DNA from: PCRC01 sp017848435
GTDB lineage: Bacteria; Pseudomonadota; Gammaproteobacteria; Burkholderiales; Burkholderiaceae_C
Direction of reading: 5' to 3'
Length of the DNA: 64,000 nt
NCBI GenBank assembly: GCA_965284315.1
Contig: OZ260072.1
Span: 806,001-870,000, forward strand
Below are positions 16,367-25,290 of the stretch, in pieces (the stretch's first letter is position 1; every line of letters starts with the position of its first letter). The notes under the pieces were generated by a model. The model was not told the DNA's origin, ran no database searches, and saw nothing but the letters and a program-made list of their open reading frames with translations. Made by a program: the position numbers and the translations under genes.

Positions 16367-17266
16367 TTATTTCGCAGCGTAGTCTTCAGCGGGCTTGTTG
16401 TTCTGGTTCTTCAGCGCGTCCTTGAGCGTGTCGCTCATCGGCAGGCCCACCTTGGAGCCCGTCGGTGGCGTTGGCTCGAGGAACCACTTGTCGTACAGCT
16501 TGTTGATCTCGCCCGACTTCACCATCGTGGCAATAGTCTTGTTGACCACCTTCAGGAACTCGGTGTCGTCCTTGCGCACCATGATGGCGATGGGCTCGAC
16601 CGACAGCACTTCACCCACGATCTTGTAGTCGGCAGGGGTCTTGGAGCGGGCGATCAGGCCAGCCAGCAGGCTGCCGTCCATCACGAACACGTCGGCACGG
16701 CCAGATTCGAGCAGCAGGAAGCTGTCGGCGTGGTCTTTGCCAAACACGTCCTTGAACTCCACGCCCGAAGCGCGCTTGTTCTTGCGCAGCGTCTGCACCG
16801 AAGTGGTTCCGGTGGTGGTGGCCACTGTCTTGCCGCCCAGGTCGGCCACCGACTTGATGCCGGAGCTGGCCTTGGTGGCAATGCGCACCTCTTCCACGAA
16901 CGTGGTGTTGGCAAAGCTCACGTCTTTCTGGCGCGTGGCGTTGTTGGTGGTGGAGCCGCACTCGATGTCCACGGTGCCGTTTTGCACCAGAGGGATGCGG
17001 TTCTGCGAGGTCACTGGCTGGTACTTGACTTCCAGTTTCTTGCCAATGACTTTCTCGATGTCTTCAATCGCACGCTCGCAAATCGCCACGTGGTAACCCA
17101 CGTACTTGCTGCCACCCAGGGTGTAGGACAGCACGCCCGACGATTCGCGCACGCCCATGGTGATGCTGCCGGAGGCCTTGACCTTGGCCAGGGTGTCATT
17201 CGCTTGCGCCATTGCGCCACCAGCGGCGAGCAATGCGACCGCCAAACCCAACAGGTGCTTTTTCAT
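16367..17266 (-). CDS. gltI: Glutamate/aspartate periplasmic binding protein
   Basis: This 299-residue receptor captures glutamate and aspartate for GltJKL. The signal peptide is MKKHLLGLAVALLAAGGAMA, with cleavage after AMA and before QANDTLAKVK. Solute-binding protein family 3 motifs follow: GSITMGVRESSGVLSY, VECGSTTNN-like ECGSTTNNATR, and TTGTTSVQTLRKN. The start at 17266 was chosen because it begins the signal peptide and has AGAAGGAAC upstream. A TAGAAT-like -10 lies about 40 bp upstream of the start. Next on the same strand is aspA, suggesting an uptake-plus-deamination module. Confidence 0.93.
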   Translation of the reverse strand: MKKHLLGLAVALLAAGGAMAQANDTLAKVKASGSITMGVRESSGVLSYTLGGSKYVGYHVAICERAIEDIEKVIGKKLEVKYQPVTSQNRIPLVQNGTVDIECGSTTNNATRQKDVSFANTTFVEEVRIATKASSGIKSVADLGGKTVATTTGTTSVQTLRKNKRASGVEFKDVFGKDHADSFLLLESGRADVFVMDGSLLAGLIARSKTPADYKIVGEVLSVEPIAIMVRKDDTEFLKVVNKTIATMVKSGEINKLYDKWFLEPTPPTGSKVGLPMSDTLKDALKNQNNKPAEDYAAK

Positions 17267-17438
17267 GGAAGTTCCTTCTGAAGCATAAAAGTAAAAGTGC
17301 ACATTCATTCTAGAGAGTTCAGACGCCGCGTTAACCCGTAGGACTACGCATACGCCCGGCCAAACCTTCACCGAATCACATCAGGGTCGATGCCTGGAGC
17401 AGCTTGTTTTACCAAGCGCAAGCAGACTTTGTGCCACA

Positions 17439-18848
17439 TCACGGCGCGCGACGCAATGGCTGGGTCAATTTCTCCGGTACCAGCAGCGCATCCATCTCAG
17501 CCACCGTCATGATGCCCAGCGATTCGGCCACGTCGGCAATCGGTGCGCCGGTGGCAATGGCCGTCTTGGCAATCAACGCGGCCTTCTCATAGCCAATGAT
17601 GGGGTTGAGTGCCGTCACCAGGGTGACAGATTCGCGCACCCGCTTGGCCAGCAGCGCGTGGTTGGCCTCGATGCCAGCCACGCAATTGGTCTGCAGCGTG
17701 AGGCAGGCCTGGCTCAGGTGGGCAATGCTCTTGAACAGGCTCCAACCCATGATGGGCTCAAACGCGTTGAGCTGCAGCTGCCCGGCCTCGGACGCCATGG
17801 TCACCGTCATGTCGTTGCCAATCACCTCGAACGCGACCTGGTTCATCACCTCCGGAATCACCGGATTGACCTTGCCCGGCATGATGCTGGAGCCGGCCTG
17901 TCGTGGCGGCAGCTTGATGTCGCCAAAGCCCGCCTGCGGGCCGCTGGACAGCAAGCGCAAGTCGTTGCAGATCTTGCTGAGCTTGGTGGCCACGCGCTTG
18001 AGCACACCCGAGAGCTGCACGAAGGCGCCAGTGTCCTGCGTGGCCTCGATCAGGTTGCTGGCCTTCACCACCGGAATGCCGCTTTCTTCCGCCAGGTACT
18101 GGCAGGCCAGTTCGGCGTAACCGGCTGGGGCGTTGATGCCAGTGCCGATGGCGGTGGCGCCGAGGTTGATTTCCTGGATCAGCGCACGGGCCTCGCGCAG
18201 CCGGGCCTCGTCTTCTTCCATCATTACCGCGTAGGTGAGGAACTCTTGGCCCAGCGTCATGGGCACCGCGTCCTGCAGTTGGGTGCGGCCGATTTTCAGC
18301 ACGTGCTTGAACTCGTCCGCCTTCAGCTCAAAACCGGTGCGCAAAAACGCCATGGCCCCGAGCAAGCGGTCGATCGCCGTCCACAGTGCCAGCCGCATGG
18401 CCGTAGGGTAGACGTCGTTGGTGCTTTGCGAGGCGTTGACGTGGTCGTTCGGGTGCAGCACGTCGTAGCGGCCCTTTTCGTGGCCGAGCTTTTCCAGTGC
18501 GAGGTTGGCAATCACCTCGTTGGCGTTCATGTTGGTGGAGGTGCCGGCACCGCCCTGGATCACGTCGACGACAAACTCTTCGTGCAGCTGGCCACCAATC
18601 ACCGCGTCGCAGGCCAACACGATGGCTGCGGCGCGGTCGCGGTCAATGGCGCCCAGATCGGCGTTGGCGCGCACGGCTGCCTTCTTCACCAGCGCCATCG
18701 CGCGGATCAAATCCGGCATCGCAGAAATCCGGGTGCCGGTGATCGGAAAGTTCTCCACCGCACGGGCGGTGTGGACGCCCCAATAGGCGTTGGCGGGAAT
18801 CTGCTTTTCGCCCAGAAAGTCGTGCTCGATCCGGAAGGGGTGGGTCAT
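17439..18848 (-). CDS. aspA: Aspartate ammonia-lyase
   Basis: AspA splits L-aspartate into fumarate and ammonium. The 469-residue protein starts MTHPFRIEHDFLGEKQIPANAYWGVHT, as in the family. It carries GAGTSTNMNANEV, the TNDVYPT stretch and the flexible catalytic loop GSSIMPGKVNPVIPE, with the active-site serine in SSIMPGK. Fumarase class II and AspA are related; the WGVHTARAVENFPITG N-terminus favours AspA. It lies directly upstream of gltI on the same strand, with a LysR gene further upstream. An inverted repeat, a possible operator, sits 64 bp before its start. Confidence 0.9.
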   Translation of the reverse strand: MTHPFRIEHDFLGEKQIPANAYWGVHTARAVENFPITGTRISAMPDLIRAMALVKKAAVRANADLGAIDRDRAAAIVLACDAVIGGQLHEEFVVDVIQGGAGTSTNMNANEVIANLALEKLGHEKGRYDVLHPNDHVNASQSTNDVYPTAMRLALWTAIDRLLGAMAFLRTGFELKADEFKHVLKIGRTQLQDAVPMTLGQEFLTYAVMMEEDEARLREARALIQEINLGATAIGTGINAPAGYAELACQYLAEESGIPVVKASNLIEATQDTGAFVQLSGVLKRVATKLSKICNDLRLLSSGPQAGFGDIKLPPRQAGSSIMPGKVNPVIPEVMNQVAFEVIGNDMTVTMASEAGQLQLNAFEPIMGWSLFKSIAHLSQACLTLQTNCVAGIEANHALLAKRVRESVTLVTALNPIIGYEKAALIAKTAIATGAPIADVAESLGIMTVAEMDALLVPEKLTQPLRRAP

Positions 18849-18911
18849 CAAAGGGGCCGGTGGTGAAGGTGTGTCCACTGTAGGCGCGACCTCGCGATAA
18901 CGCCAATGCTG

Positions 18912-18933
18912 TTTGCATGGCGCGTTATGCAAA
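18912..18933 (-). promoter_or_regulatory. Candidate operator upstream of aspA
   Basis: Perfect inverted repeat tttgcat-N8-atgcaaa (18912-18918 and 18927-18933), about 64 bp before the aspA ATG and just after the LysR gene. The size fits a LysR-type binding site. The adjacent LysR protein is the obvious candidate, but this is inference. Confidence 0.45.
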
Positions 18934-18980
18934 ATATTTATAGATTGGAATTGCCCTTCCAGCCCCCCATCGGGCGAAGC

Positions 18981-19937
18981 TCAGCCTGCCTTGGCGGCGG
19001 GCGTGGCCGGTGCGCTGTTCTGCGCCTGCAAATAGGCCCACAGTGCTTGCGCCGTGCCCTTGGGGGCCTCCTTGCCCACCGGCTTTTCGCGGTAGACGCG
19101 CACGTCCATGGTCATCTGCGAACCACTGTCGCTGGCGGGCAAGGCCGGCACCAGCTTCTTGGCGCGCAGCTCTTTCTTCACCGCGCTGTACGGCAGAAAG
19201 GCGATGCCATGGCCTTCGAGCGCCATCGCCTTCAGGCCTTCGGCCATGTCGGTTTCGTAGACCCGGTCAAGGTGGATGGCGGTGGTGGACTGTTTCAGGA
19301 TCAAATCCACCACGCGCCCCAGGTAGGCGCCGGGGGCGTAGCCGAGGTAGGGCAGCGGGTGGCCGGCTTTGCCGGGCAGTCGGAACAGCGGTTCGCCATC
19401 GGCGTCGGGTTTGACGTAGGGTGCCAGCACCTCCTGGCCGAGGCTGACCATTTCGTAGCGTTCGGTGTCGAGCTGGAAAGGCTGTGAGCTGTGGTGGTAG
19501 GCGATCAGCAGGTCGCAGCTGCCCTCCACCAGGTGCAGCACCGCGTCGTGCACGTTGAGGGCGATCAAGCGGCTCTTGATGGGGCCGAACTTCTCACGCA
19601 GGCTGGACACCCAGGCCGGGAAGAAGGTGAATGCCAGTGTGTGCGGCACCGCGAACTCGATCACGTCTTTGCCGGCCTGGGTGTGGCCACGCAACATGGC
19701 CCGGGTGCTCTGCAGCGCCTGCAGCATTTCCAGCGCCTGGCTGTAGAGCGTTTCACCGGCCGGGGTGAGGCGTGTGGGGTAGGAAGATCGGTCGACCAGG
19801 TCGGTGCCGGCCCAGGCTTCGAGGGCCTGGATGCGCCGGGAAAACGCGGGCTGCGTCACATGGCGCAGCGTGGCCGAGCGGCTGAAGCTGCGGGTTTCCG
19901 CCAGGCTGACGAAGTCTTCAAGCCATTTGGTTTCCAT
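18981..19937 (-). CDS. LysR family transcriptional regulator
   Basis: This 318-residue regulator has an N-terminal winged HTH (METKWLEDFVSLAETRSFSRSA, HVTQPAFSRRIQALE) and a LysR substrate-binding domain. The start at 19937 begins exactly at the HTH and lies 20 bp inside the 3' end of the Atm1-like gene. It stands directly upstream of aspA and the gltIJKL operon on the same strand, so control of acidic amino acid use is the simplest guess. It has no family-specific signature that fixes its effector. Confidence 0.88.
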   Translation of the reverse strand: METKWLEDFVSLAETRSFSRSATLRHVTQPAFSRRIQALEAWAGTDLVDRSSYPTRLTPAGETLYSQALEMLQALQSTRAMLRGHTQAGKDVIEFAVPHTLAFTFFPAWVSSLREKFGPIKSRLIALNVHDAVLHLVEGSCDLLIAYHHSSQPFQLDTERYEMVSLGQEVLAPYVKPDADGEPLFRLPGKAGHPLPYLGYAPGAYLGRVVDLILKQSTTAIHLDRVYETDMAEGLKAMALEGHGIAFLPYSAVKKELRAKKLVPALPASDSGSQMTMDVRVYREKPVGKEAPKGTAQALWAYLQAQNSAPATPAAKAG

Positions 19938-21789
19938 GGCCGGATGGTACAGCGGCGCTGCCGGACTGCTCGGCATTTTGCAACGCCCACATCGCCGCGT
20001 AGCGTTGGCCCAGCGCCAGCAGCTGCGGGTGGGTGCCGCGCTCGACGATGCGGCCGGCCTCCATCACCAGGATCTCGTGCGCATCGACCACGGTGGACAA
20101 ACGGTGTGCGATCACCAGCGTGGTCTTGTTCTGGGCGATGCTGCGCAGCTCGGCCTGGATGGCGCGCTCGTTGGCCGAATCGAGGGCCGAGGTGGCCTCG
20201 TCAAAAATCATCACTGGCGGGTTCTTCAGCAAGGTGCGCGCAATTGCCACGCGCTGCTTTTCGCCACCCGAGAGCTTGAGCCCACGCTCGCCCACCATGG
20301 TGCCGTAGCCCCTGGGTGTGGCGCTGATGAAGCTGTGGATGTGCGCCGCGCGGGCGGCCTCTTCCACCTGCGCGAGGCTGGCCCCGGGCTGGCCGTAGGC
20401 GATGTTGTATTCCACCGTGTCGTTGAACAGCACCGTGTCTTGCGGCACGATGCCAATCGCCTGACGCACGCTGGCCTGGGTGACCTGTTTGATGTCCTGC
20501 CCGCCAATGCGGATGTGGCCGCCCTGCGCGTCGTAAAAGCGGAACAGCAGCCTGGAGAGCGTCGATTTTCCGGCACCTGACGGCCCCACCACCGCCACCG
20601 TCTTGCCAGGCGGGATCGTGAAGCTGACACCGTGCAGGATGGGGCGGTCGGCTTCGTAGGCAAAGTTCACGTTTTCGAAACGCACCTCTGGCGACGCGGT
20701 GATCTGCAGTGGCAAAGCGCCGGGCAGGTCATCCACCTCGCGCTCTTTTTCCATCAACACGAACATCTTGTCGAGGTCGGTCAGGCTCTGCTTGATCTCG
20801 CGGTACAGCACGCCGAGAAAACCCAGCGGAATGTAGAGCTGGATCATGAAGGCGTTGATCATCACCAAATCGCCCAGCGTCATGCGGCCATCGACCACAC
20901 CCAGCGTGGCGCGGTAGAGCATGGCCACCAGGCCAATGGCGATGATGAGTTGCTGGCCGGTGTTGAGCATGGACAGCGTGCGCTGGCTCTTGAGGGCGGC
21001 ACGGCGGTAACGCTCCAGGTTCTCGTCGTAGCGCTTCGCCTCGAAATCTTCGTTGTTGAAGTACTTCACGGTTTCGTAGTTCAGCAGCGAGTCGATGGCG
21101 CGGCTGTGCGCCGACGAGTCCAGCTCGTTCATCTCGCGGCGGAACTTGGTGCGCCACTCGGTCACTGTCACGGTGAAGGTGACGTAGAACACCAGCGCGA
21201 TGATGGTGATCCAGGCAAACCACACGTCAAACTTCACCGCCAGCAGCGTCAGCACCAGCGTGACCTCGATCAGCGTGGGGATGATGCTGTAGAGCGAGTA
21301 GCTGATGAGCGAGTGCACGCCACGCGTGCCGCGCTCGATGTCGCGCGTCATGCCACCGGTCTGGCGCGCCAGGTGGAAACGCAGGCTCAAAGCGTGCAGG
21401 TGGCGAAACACCTCCAGCGAGATGCGCCGCGCCGCGCCTTCGGTGGCCTTGGCAAACACCAGTTCGCGCAGTTCGGCAAACAGCGAGGTGGACAGGCGCA
21501 GCAGCCCGTAGCCCACCAGCAGGGCAACCGGCACCACCAGCACCGCCTGCACGTCACCGGGCTTGAAGCTCATCGCGTCCACCAGGGTTTTCAGCAGCAC
21601 TGGCACGCCAACGTTGGCGACCTTGGCACCCACCATGAAGGCCAGCGCCGCGATCACGCGCCATTTGTATTCCCACAGGTAAGGGAACAGACGCGTCAGC
21701 GTGGCCCAGTCAGAGCGTGGTGGTGTGGCGGGGGCACCGGGGGCGGTGGCGGGCGGGGAATGGGGGCTGTGTTCGCCGCTTCGGCGCAT
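19918..21789 (-). CDS. Atm1-like ABC exporter (fused permease and ATPase)
   Basis: This 623-residue half-transporter of the ABCB7/Atm1 family has six membrane segments (about residues 35-330) and one nucleotide-binding domain (about 360-600). The domain carries Walker A GPSGAGKST, signature LSGGEKQR, Walker B PVMIFDEATSALDS and switch IAHRLST. Atm1 markers in the membrane part include GARRISLEVFRHLHALSLRFHL, GGMTRDIERGTRG and NYETVKYFNNE. Bacterial relatives export glutathione-conjugated metals or polysulfides; the substrate here is inferred. The ATG at 21789 was preferred to a TTG three codons upstream. The next gene, a LysR regulator, overlaps its end. Confidence 0.9.
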   Translation of the reverse strand: MRRSGEHSPHSPPATAPGAPATPPRSDWATLTRLFPYLWEYKWRVIAALAFMVGAKVANVGVPVLLKTLVDAMSFKPGDVQAVLVVPVALLVGYGLLRLSTSLFAELRELVFAKATEGAARRISLEVFRHLHALSLRFHLARQTGGMTRDIERGTRGVHSLISYSLYSIIPTLIEVTLVLTLLAVKFDVWFAWITIIALVFYVTFTVTVTEWRTKFRREMNELDSSAHSRAIDSLLNYETVKYFNNEDFEAKRYDENLERYRRAALKSQRTLSMLNTGQQLIIAIGLVAMLYRATLGVVDGRMTLGDLVMINAFMIQLYIPLGFLGVLYREIKQSLTDLDKMFVLMEKEREVDDLPGALPLQITASPEVRFENVNFAYEADRPILHGVSFTIPPGKTVAVVGPSGAGKSTLSRLLFRFYDAQGGHIRIGGQDIKQVTQASVRQAIGIVPQDTVLFNDTVEYNIAYGQPGASLAQVEEAARAAHIHSFISATPRGYGTMVGERGLKLSGGEKQRVAIARTLLKNPPVMIFDEATSALDSANERAIQAELRSIAQNKTTLVIAHRLSTVVDAHEILVMEAGRIVERGTHPQLLALGQRYAAMWALQNAEQSGSAAVPSGHGNQMA

Positions 21790-21828
21790 GGGAGACAATC
21801 TGAAAATTACTGAAACGAGATTGTGCCC

Positions 21829-22248
21829 ATGTCCGCCAATTCAAGCGCGCCCGCCTCCCTGCCCACCGACAAAGACCTGGTGTTGAAGGTCATCCCCATG
21901 CCGGCCGACTGCAATGCCAACGGCGATATTTTTGGCGGCTGGGTCATGGCCCAGGTGGACCTGGCCGGTGCGGTGATGGCGGCCCGTGCGGTGCGGGGCC
22001 GCATGGCCACGGTGGCGGTGAACCAGTTCATCTTCAAGCAGCCAGTGCGGGTGGGCGACATCCTGAGCTTTTACTCGCACGTCTCCAAGGTGGGCAACAC
22101 CTCCATCACGGTGCAGGTGGAGGTGTTTGCCGAGCGCTTCCAGACGCAGGGCAATTACATCAAGGTCACCGAGGCCTCTCTGACCTATGTGGCGATTGAC
22201 GAAGGCGGCAAACCACGGCCAATCGTCAAGGCCGAGTCCGTGGTTTGA
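21829..22248 (+). CDS. yciA: Acyl-CoA thioesterase, YciA-like
   Basis: This 139-residue hotdog-fold enzyme hydrolyses acyl-CoA thioesters. The family core is clear: MPADCNANGDIFGGWVMAQVDLAGA (with the catalytic Asp in GDIFGG), TVAVNQFIFKQPVRVGD and TEASLTYVAIDE. The ATG was chosen over a GTG two codons upstream. It is divergent from the Atm1-like gene with 39 bp between them. Downstream it runs into copy B of the dispersed repeat. Confidence 0.9.
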   Translation: MSANSSAPASLPTDKDLVLKVIPMPADCNANGDIFGGWVMAQVDLAGAVMAARAVRGRMATVAVNQFIFKQPVRVGDILSFYSHVSKVGNTSITVQVEVFAERFQTQGNYIKVTEASLTYVAIDEGGKPRPIVKAESVV

Positions 22249-22260
22249 CGCGACCGGATT

Positions 22261-22330
22261 GCTACCAAATCAATAGCTTAATCGCCAGCCTGCATTGAGG
22301 CTTGCGGCCAATTTGGCTTAAAAATCAGCC
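22261..22330 (+). repeat. Dispersed repeat, copy B, between yciA and an enoyl-CoA hydratase gene
   Basis: Starts gctaccaaatcaatagctta (a gctac...atagc imperfect terminal hairpin), continues atcgccagcctgcattgagg, and ends tttggcttaaaaatcagcc. The last bases include the stop codon of the convergent hydratase gene (tca, 22325-22327). It aligns with copies A, C, D and E. Confidence 0.75.
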
Positions 22331-23131
22331 GAATTGGCCGTGCCGGCCCTCTCCCGCACTGAAACGGGCCGCCCCGGCAAAGGCTTCGGGCAGACAGGCT
22401 TTGCCGCGCTCCCACTCCTGGTGCAACGCGGCCTCCACAGGCAGGTCCCACTGGCGGTAGGCGCTCATGCGGTCGGCCAGCATCGTGATCTGCGGGAAGC
22501 GGCTGAGCTGGTGCGCCAGCGCCACCGCCGCGTCGCGCGCACCGCCGGTGGGCACCACCCGGTTGGCCAGGCCCATCTGCAGCGCCTCGGCCGACTCGAC
22601 CTTGCGGCCGGTGAGGATCAGGTCCATGGCATGGCCCATGCCCACCAGGCGCGGCAGGCGCACCGTGCCGCCGTCGATCAGCGGCACACCAAAGCGGCGG
22701 CAGTAGACGCCGAAGTAAGCGTCCTGCTCCATGACGCGCATGTCGCACCACAGCGCCAGCTCCATGCCACCGGCCACTGCGGCGCCGCTGATGGCACCAA
22801 TGACAGGCTTGGACAGCAGCAGGCGGGACGGGCCCATCGGGCCAAGAGCCTTTTTCTCGTCTGACGAGAAGTTGAGGTTGCTCAACACCTCGTGGCCGTT
22901 CTCGGGCGATTGCGCTGCGGCCCGCGCACCGGCCTGCAGGTCCCATCCAGCGCAGAAGTGGCCATTGGCACCGTGAAAAACAGCCACGCGGGCATTGGGG
23001 TCTTCGTCGAACGCGAGGAAGGCCTCGTACAGCGCGCGGGCGGTGTCGGCGTCGACCGCGTTGCGCACCTCGGGGCGATCGAGCGTGACGATGGTGACGT
23101 GCTGGTCGTGCTCTGTACGAAGGAGGGGCAT
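22325..23131 (-). CDS. Enoyl-CoA hydratase/isomerase family protein
   Basis: This 268-residue crotonase-fold enzyme probably hydrates enoyl-CoA. The oxyanion-hole motifs are VFHGANGHFCAGWDL and the AAVAGGMELALWCDMRV block. The glutamate pair of classical hydratases is not obvious in the FGVPLIDGGTVRLPRLVG region, where one position is Asp and another Gly, so the reaction may differ from plain hydration. The ATG has AGGAGGG-free but workable spacing, and it starts MPLLRTEHDQHVTIVTLDRPEVRNAV, normal for the family. Its last residues and stop (GQFG-stop) abut repeat copy B. Confidence 0.85.
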   Translation of the reverse strand: MPLLRTEHDQHVTIVTLDRPEVRNAVDADTARALYEAFLAFDEDPNARVAVFHGANGHFCAGWDLQAGARAAAQSPENGHEVLSNLNFSSDEKKALGPMGPSRLLLSKPVIGAISGAAVAGGMELALWCDMRVMEQDAYFGVYCRRFGVPLIDGGTVRLPRLVGMGHAMDLILTGRKVESAEALQMGLANRVVPTGGARDAAVALAHQLSRFPQITMLADRMSAYRQWDLPVEAALHQEWERGKACLPEAFAGAARFSAGEGRHGQFG

Positions 23132-23333
23132 GGTCTTGAATCCTGGTCGGTTGACGGTGCACAGCGACACCGCTGAACACGCCAATCTACCGAGGCCAGA
23201 CACAGGGGCTTGACACCTAGAAGACAGGGTATGCGGAACAACCCCTACGGCCAAGCCGTGTTGCGACAGTTATAACCTCGCACCGGCTTGCAAAGCAGGC
23301 CCGGCGGCATTGACCGACCCAGATGGAGACACC

Positions 23334-24209
23334 GTGCAATTTGTGCAGTTAGTGATCAGCGGCGTGGCCCAGGGCTGTATCTATGGCCTGATCGCGCTTG
23401 GCTTTGTGCTGATCTACAAGGCCACCGAAACCGTGAGCTTCGCCCAGGGCGAACTGATGATGCTGGGCGCCTTCATTGGCCTGGCGGTCATGAGCTTCAT
23501 GGGCTTTCCATTCTGGATCGCGGTGCCCAGCGCGATCCTGGGCATGGCGGCGTTTGGCATCGCGCTGGAGCGGCTGGTGATCCGGCCCATCCTGGGCCAG
23601 CCAGCGTTCTCCATCGTGATGCTGACCATCGGCATCGGCTACGTGGCCCGTGGCCTGATCACCATGATCCCCAACATCGGCACCGACACGCATGTGCTGC
23701 CGGTGCCCTACAAAGACCAGTACTTCAACCTTGGCGCGCTGGTGATCAACACCGAGCAGCTGGTGGTGATTGCCGCCACCGCCGTGTTGTGCGGTCTGCT
23801 GTTCGCGCTGTTCCGCTACAGCAAGCTCGGCATTGCGATGCAGGCATCGTCGCAGAACCAGCTGGCGGCCTACTACATGGGCATCCCGGTCAAGTCGCTC
23901 AACGGCCTGGTCTGGGGGCTGGCTGCCGGTGTGGCGGCCATTGCCGGGCTGCTGCTGGCGCCGATCACGTTCGTGCACGCCAACATGGGCTTCATCGGCC
24001 TGAAGGCCTTTCCCGCCGCCGTGGTGGGCGGCTTCGGCAGCCTGCCAGGTGCCATTGTCGGGGGGCTGGTGATCGGCATTGTGGAATCCCTGTCCGGCTT
24101 CTACTTGCCCGACGGCTTCAAGGACGTGGCGGCGTATGTGGTGGTGCTGGTCATGTTGATGGTCAAACCGAATGGGTTGTTCGGCGAGAAGCTGCGCAAG
24201 AAGGTCTGA
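23334..24209 (+). CDS. livH: Branched-chain amino acid-type ABC transporter permease LivH
   Basis: This 291-residue LivH-family inner-membrane permease has about eight hydrophobic segments and the hallmark GLIALGFVLIYKATETVSFAQGELMMLGAF, plus AFPAAVVGGFGSLPGAIVGG near the C-terminus. I chose the GTG at 23334 because GGAGAC lies just upstream; an in-frame TTG eight codons earlier is the alternative. A TTGACA box at 23210-23215 could belong to the promoter. It heads livHMGF, a carboxylate-CoA ligase gene and a binding-protein gene. Confidence 0.9.
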   Translation: MQFVQLVISGVAQGCIYGLIALGFVLIYKATETVSFAQGELMMLGAFIGLAVMSFMGFPFWIAVPSAILGMAAFGIALERLVIRPILGQPAFSIVMLTIGIGYVARGLITMIPNIGTDTHVLPVPYKDQYFNLGALVINTEQLVVIAATAVLCGLLFALFRYSKLGIAMQASSQNQLAAYYMGIPVKSLNGLVWGLAAGVAAIAGLLLAPITFVHANMGFIGLKAFPAAVVGGFGSLPGAIVGGLVIGIVESLSGFYLPDGFKDVAAYVVVLVMLMVKPNGLFGEKLRKKV

Positions 24210-24213
24210 CGCG

Positions 24214-25290
24214 ATGCGATACATATTCAAAACCGACTACGCGCAAGACATCAAGCTGGCCAAGCATGGTGGCCACGTGTTCTGGTACAGCACACTGGTG
24301 CTGCTGATGGCGGCGGCCCCGTGGCTCTTCAGCGAGTATTTGCTGGCGCAGCTGACCTTCATCCTGATCTACGGCGTGGTCGGCCTCGGGCTGATGGTGC
24401 TGGCCGGCTTCACCGGCCTGTTCTCGCTGGGCCACGCGGCTTTCCTGGGCGTGGGGGCTTACACCCAGGCGGTGTTCACCGGCATGGGGGTGCCGTTTCC
24501 GATCGCGCTCGCGCTCGCCGGCCTGCTCTCGGCCTCGGTGGGTGTGGTGGTGGGGTTGCCCGCCTTGCGCCTGAAGGGCATTTACCTGGGCATCGCCACG
24601 CTGTCGTTCGGCTTCATTGTGGAAGAGGTCTTTGCACGCTGGGAATCGGTCACCGGCGGCAACGCTGGCAAATCGGTCGGCAACGTCAACATTTTTGGCT
24701 GGGTGGCCGACAGCAGCACCTCGTTTTACTTCGTCTGTCTGGTGGTCACCATCGTCTGCACGCTGGCGGTGGTGAACCTGCTGCGTTCGTCCACCGGCCG
24801 GGCTTTTGTGGCCATCCGCGACTCCGAGATTTCCGCGCAGAGCATGGGCATCCACCTCGCGTACTACAAGACGCTGAGCTTTGCCATTTCCGCCGCCTTG
24901 GCTGGCATTGGCGGCGCGTTGTACGCCCACCAGATCCGCTTCCTGTCGCCGGACCAGTTCAACATCCTGCAGTCGATCGACCTGCTGCTGATGGTGGTGA
25001 TCGGTGGCCTCGGCTCCATCCACGGCGCTTTCCTGGGCGCGATTTTCCTGATCGGCCTGCCCCAGGGCATCAGCGCGGTGAAAGACTTTCTGCCCGCCGC
25101 GATTGGCCAGGCACCGGGCCTGAAGGCCGTGGTGTATGGCATGGTGCTGATCGGCTTTGTGCTGTTCGAGCCGCTCGGCCTGTATGGCCGCTGGCTGAAG
25201 GTGCGCACCTACTTCCAGCTGTTCCCGTTCTACCGCAAGGGTTTGTTCAAGCGGCAGAAATCGTTCCAGAAGTCGGACCGACTGAAATGA
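24214..25290 (+). CDS. livM: Branched-chain amino acid-type ABC transporter permease LivM
   Basis: This 358-residue LivM-family permease has multiple membrane segments, with GLMVLAGFTGLFSLGHAAFLGVGAY and AIRDSEISAQSMGI, where the EAA-like coupling loop lies. The C-terminal tail after WLKVRTYFQLFPFYRKG is basic and cytoplasmic, about 30 residues longer than usual. It starts 4 bp after livH and its TGA overlaps the livG ATG (ATGA), indicating coupled translation. Confidence 0.9.
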   Translation: MRYIFKTDYAQDIKLAKHGGHVFWYSTLVLLMAAAPWLFSEYLLAQLTFILIYGVVGLGLMVLAGFTGLFSLGHAAFLGVGAYTQAVFTGMGVPFPIALALAGLLSASVGVVVGLPALRLKGIYLGIATLSFGFIVEEVFARWESVTGGNAGKSVGNVNIFGWVADSSTSFYFVCLVVTIVCTLAVVNLLRSSTGRAFVAIRDSEISAQSMGIHLAYYKTLSFAISAALAGIGGALYAHQIRFLSPDQFNILQSIDLLLMVVIGGLGSIHGAFLGAIFLIGLPQGISAVKDFLPAAIGQAPGLKAVVYGMVLIGFVLFEPLGLYGRWLKVRTYFQLFPFYRKGLFKRQKSFQKSDRLK

